In this document: one piece after another, positions 62,668 through 64,000 of the stretch
How positions within the stretch are numbered: the stretch's first letter is position 1
Layout of the letters: each line of letters begins with the position of its first letter
Assembly (NCBI GenBank): GCA_002298995.1
Contig: DBMO01000046.1
Coordinates: 13,681 to 77,680 of the forward strand
Source of the DNA: Desulfarculales bacterium UBA696
GTDB taxonomy: Bacteria > Desulfobacterota > Syntrophobacteria > Syntrophobacterales > Syntrophobacteraceae
Direction of reading: 5' to 3'
Length of the DNA stretch: 64,000 nt
The notes under the pieces: model-generated
Databases searched by the model: none
What the model saw: only the letters and a program-made list of their open reading frames with translations
What the model was told of the DNA's origin: nothing
Made by a program: the position numbers and the translations under genes

Positions 62668-63777
62668 TCAAAAGCGCAGCACCGGTTTTACCACGAAGCC
62701 GGAAAGAGAGTCCCTTACACCCTCGTTAATTTCAGAGGCGGGGTACTCTTGCACCAGCGCATCCACGGGAAATTTCCCTTCCCGAAACGCTTTTATTAGA
62801 GACGGGATAAATTTTTGCGGGTTGCTGTCTCCCGCGATGCTGTAGAAAACCATCTGGCCGGGACCGGGTTTTGGGGGAGAGATTTGCTCGCCGGGGGCGT
62901 CCATTGGAATTCCGAGCTTGGATAGTTTTCCATTAGGGCCGAGCGACCTGATTGCCTGGTCTATCACCTTCGAGAGGCCGGTGGTTTCCACCGCATAGTC
63001 CACCCCTCGAGCGGCGATTTCCCTGATACGCCTCCCGACATCCTCGGTCCGCGCATCCACGGTGAAATCCGCGCCCAGTTTTCGGGCCAGTTCAAGGCGC
63101 GAAGCGACCGTGTCAACTGCAACTATCGGGGCCGCTTCCGAAATTCGTGCTGCCATAAGGGCAGAAAGGCCGACCGTCCCAATCCCGAATACGATGAAAG
63201 AGTCGCCGGGCCGGGGCTTGAGCTCGTTAAGGACAGTGCCGGCCCCGGCCTGGACACCGCAGCCGAATGGCGCAAGCAGGGCAAGTTCATCATCTGTCGA
63301 TGCGTCCACGGCAACCAGGTTGCGCTCATGGGTAAGCGCTCGGAAGGCAAAGGATGACTGGCCGAAAAAAGAGCCGGAAATCGGCTTTCCTTTGGCGTCC
63401 CGAATGCTGGTCGAGCCGTCGGGCCTTTTTCCCTCGAAGTTCAACTCGTCGAAGGAATCGCACCGCGCGGGGCGGCCGCGTCGGCAGTTGGAACACTGCC
63501 CGCAGGAGCTAAACGAGAGCACAACCCTCTCCCCTGCGCGAACCCTACCTACATTGGCCCCGACCTTTTCGACCACTCCGGCGCCTTCATGGCCCAGCAC
63601 CGCCGGAAATTCCGTTCCGATTAGCCCGTCCCGCGCAGCGATATCAGTATGGCAAATCCCGCAGGCGACCATGCGCACGAGCACCTCATCGGGCCTCGGA
63701 TCGTCCAGCTCGACTTCCTCAAAAATAAAAGGGCCGCCGCGCTCACGAACGATTGCGGCTCGGGTTGGAATCGGCAT
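62668..63777 (-). CDS. Zinc-dependent alcohol dehydrogenase, aryl-alcohol type
   Basis: The 369-residue medium-chain dehydrogenase has the catalytic zinc ligands in CGICHTD and GHEG, the structural zinc loop CGQCSNCRRGRPARC, and the Rossmann part GIGTVGLSAL. The style matches aryl-alcohol/benzyl-alcohol dehydrogenases. ATG at 63777 is preferred over the upstream ATG at 63786, which lies too close to AGGGG. The substrate is not known. Confidence 0.9.
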   Translation of the reverse strand: MPIPTRAAIVRERGGPFIFEEVELDDPRPDEVLVRMVACGICHTDIAARDGLIGTEFPAVLGHEGAGVVEKVGANVGRVRAGERVVLSFSSCGQCSNCRRGRPARCDSFDELNFEGKRPDGSTSIRDAKGKPISGSFFGQSSFAFRALTHERNLVAVDASTDDELALLAPFGCGVQAGAGTVLNELKPRPGDSFIVFGIGTVGLSALMAARISEAAPIVAVDTVASRLELARKLGADFTVDARTEDVGRRIREIAARGVDYAVETTGLSKVIDQAIRSLGPNGKLSKLGIPMDAPGEQISPPKPGPGQMVFYSIAGDSNPQKFIPSLIKAFREGKFPVDALVQEYPASEINEGVRDSLSGFVVKPVLRF

Positions 63778-63893
63778 AACTAACATTCCCCTGCTTGGAG
63801 GGTTCCGGGCAGGGTCAAAACAGGCTGTTGCCCAAATCCGGAATAGAAGTTCAATGCACCGAAATTGAAGGAAAACTCCCCTCCCCTGGCGGG

Positions 63894-64000
63894 TGTATAG
63901 ACCGGGGACATAGGTAACACTCGTTTTAGGACATGGGTAACACTTTATAATGGCATATCGATCTTAACTAGGAGTCCGATATGCCCTGGAAGGTGCAACC
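63894..64000 (+). mobile_element. Left end of an IS481-like insertion sequence
   Basis: The element begins near TGTATAGACCGGGGACATAG, a terminal repeat typical of IS481-family elements, followed by GGACATAGGTAACACT and GGACATGGGTAACACT as an internal direct repeat. A TATAAT lies at 63946-63951. The rest is beyond the window. Confidence 0.75.
63981..64000 (+). CDS. Transposase start (IS481-like), cut by the window edge
   Basis: ATG at 63981 after AGGAG gives MPWKVQ, the usual beginning of IS481-family transposases (MPWK...). Only six codons are visible, so the call depends on the flanking terminal repeat. Confidence 0.6.

Overview
The window looks like chromosomal DNA of a Desulfobacterota bacterium, most probably of the Syntrophobacter type. 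This is inference from gene content: a split B12-dependent methylmalonyl-CoA mutase with its MeaB chaperone, a membrane pyrophosphatase of the K+-independent type, a class III PHA synthase pair, a YedF-like selenium/sulfur protein, a KamA-family radical SAM enzyme, cytochrome bd plus rubrerythrin, a PEP-CTERM protein, and an EF-G of the spirochaete/planctomycete/delta (mitochondrial EF-G1-like) type. Genes are dense and GC-rich, with good Shine-Dalgarno sites. No 16S rRNA is present, so the assignment stays tentative. Most of the window is core chromosome; no prophage, CRISPR array or plasmid module was seen. Only the right edge enters an insertion sequence.

Layout. 1-4.5 kb: the tail of an unknown gene, a Sel1-repeat protein, tRNA-Asn and fusA. 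4.5-8.9 kb: cell-wall genes (MepA-like endopeptidase with LysM domains, L,D-transpeptidase, a coupled Cys-rich protein). 9-14 kb: tadA, a methyltransferase, an MBL-fold hydrolase, an acyl-CoA dehydrogenase, a LysR regulator and a YedF-like protein. 14-16.7 kb: HtrA protease, HNH nuclease and small proteins. 17-23 kb: hppA and the mcmA1-mcmA2-meaB operon, which together fit propionate/methylmalonyl-CoA metabolism at low energy yield. 23.6-24.9 kb: an unrecognised Trp-rich membrane protein built from about four repeated membrane modules. 25-29.3 kb: a dynamin-like GTPase, an MltB-like transglycosylase and AmpG. 29.5-34.5 kb: KamA-family enzyme, DUF5658 protein plus lipoprotein, DOMON-like protein plus kinase, and a secreted cyclophilin.

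34.6-38.1 kb: cydAB, rubrerythrin and a small gene overlapping it (oxygen defence). 38.8-40.8 kb: phaE-phaC behind a leader rich in TGAGACA sites. 41.3-43.1 kb: a PEP-CTERM protein with a sigma-54 promoter candidate, then a MauE-thioredoxin fusion. 43.6-46.9 kb: YfiH-like protein, pyrK-pyrD and an iron-sulfur flavoprotein. 47-50.4 kb: HIT protein, zinc ribbon, M48 protease and DUF554 protein. 50.5-52.6 kb: tRNA-Leu, tig and clpP. 53.2-56.7 kb: a periplasmic binding protein paired with a hybrid histidine kinase. 56.8-60.7 kb: pth, rplY, prs, tRNA-Gln, ispE and a DUF1844 protein. 60.7-63.8 kb: serA and a zinc alcohol dehydrogenase. The last 107 bases are the left end of an IS481-like element.

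The best candidates for something undescribed are the repeat-built membrane protein at 23593-24888, the solute-binding-protein/hybrid-kinase pair at 53203-56722, the PEP-CTERM/MauE-thioredoxin locus, and several families of dispersed palindromic elements between genes.
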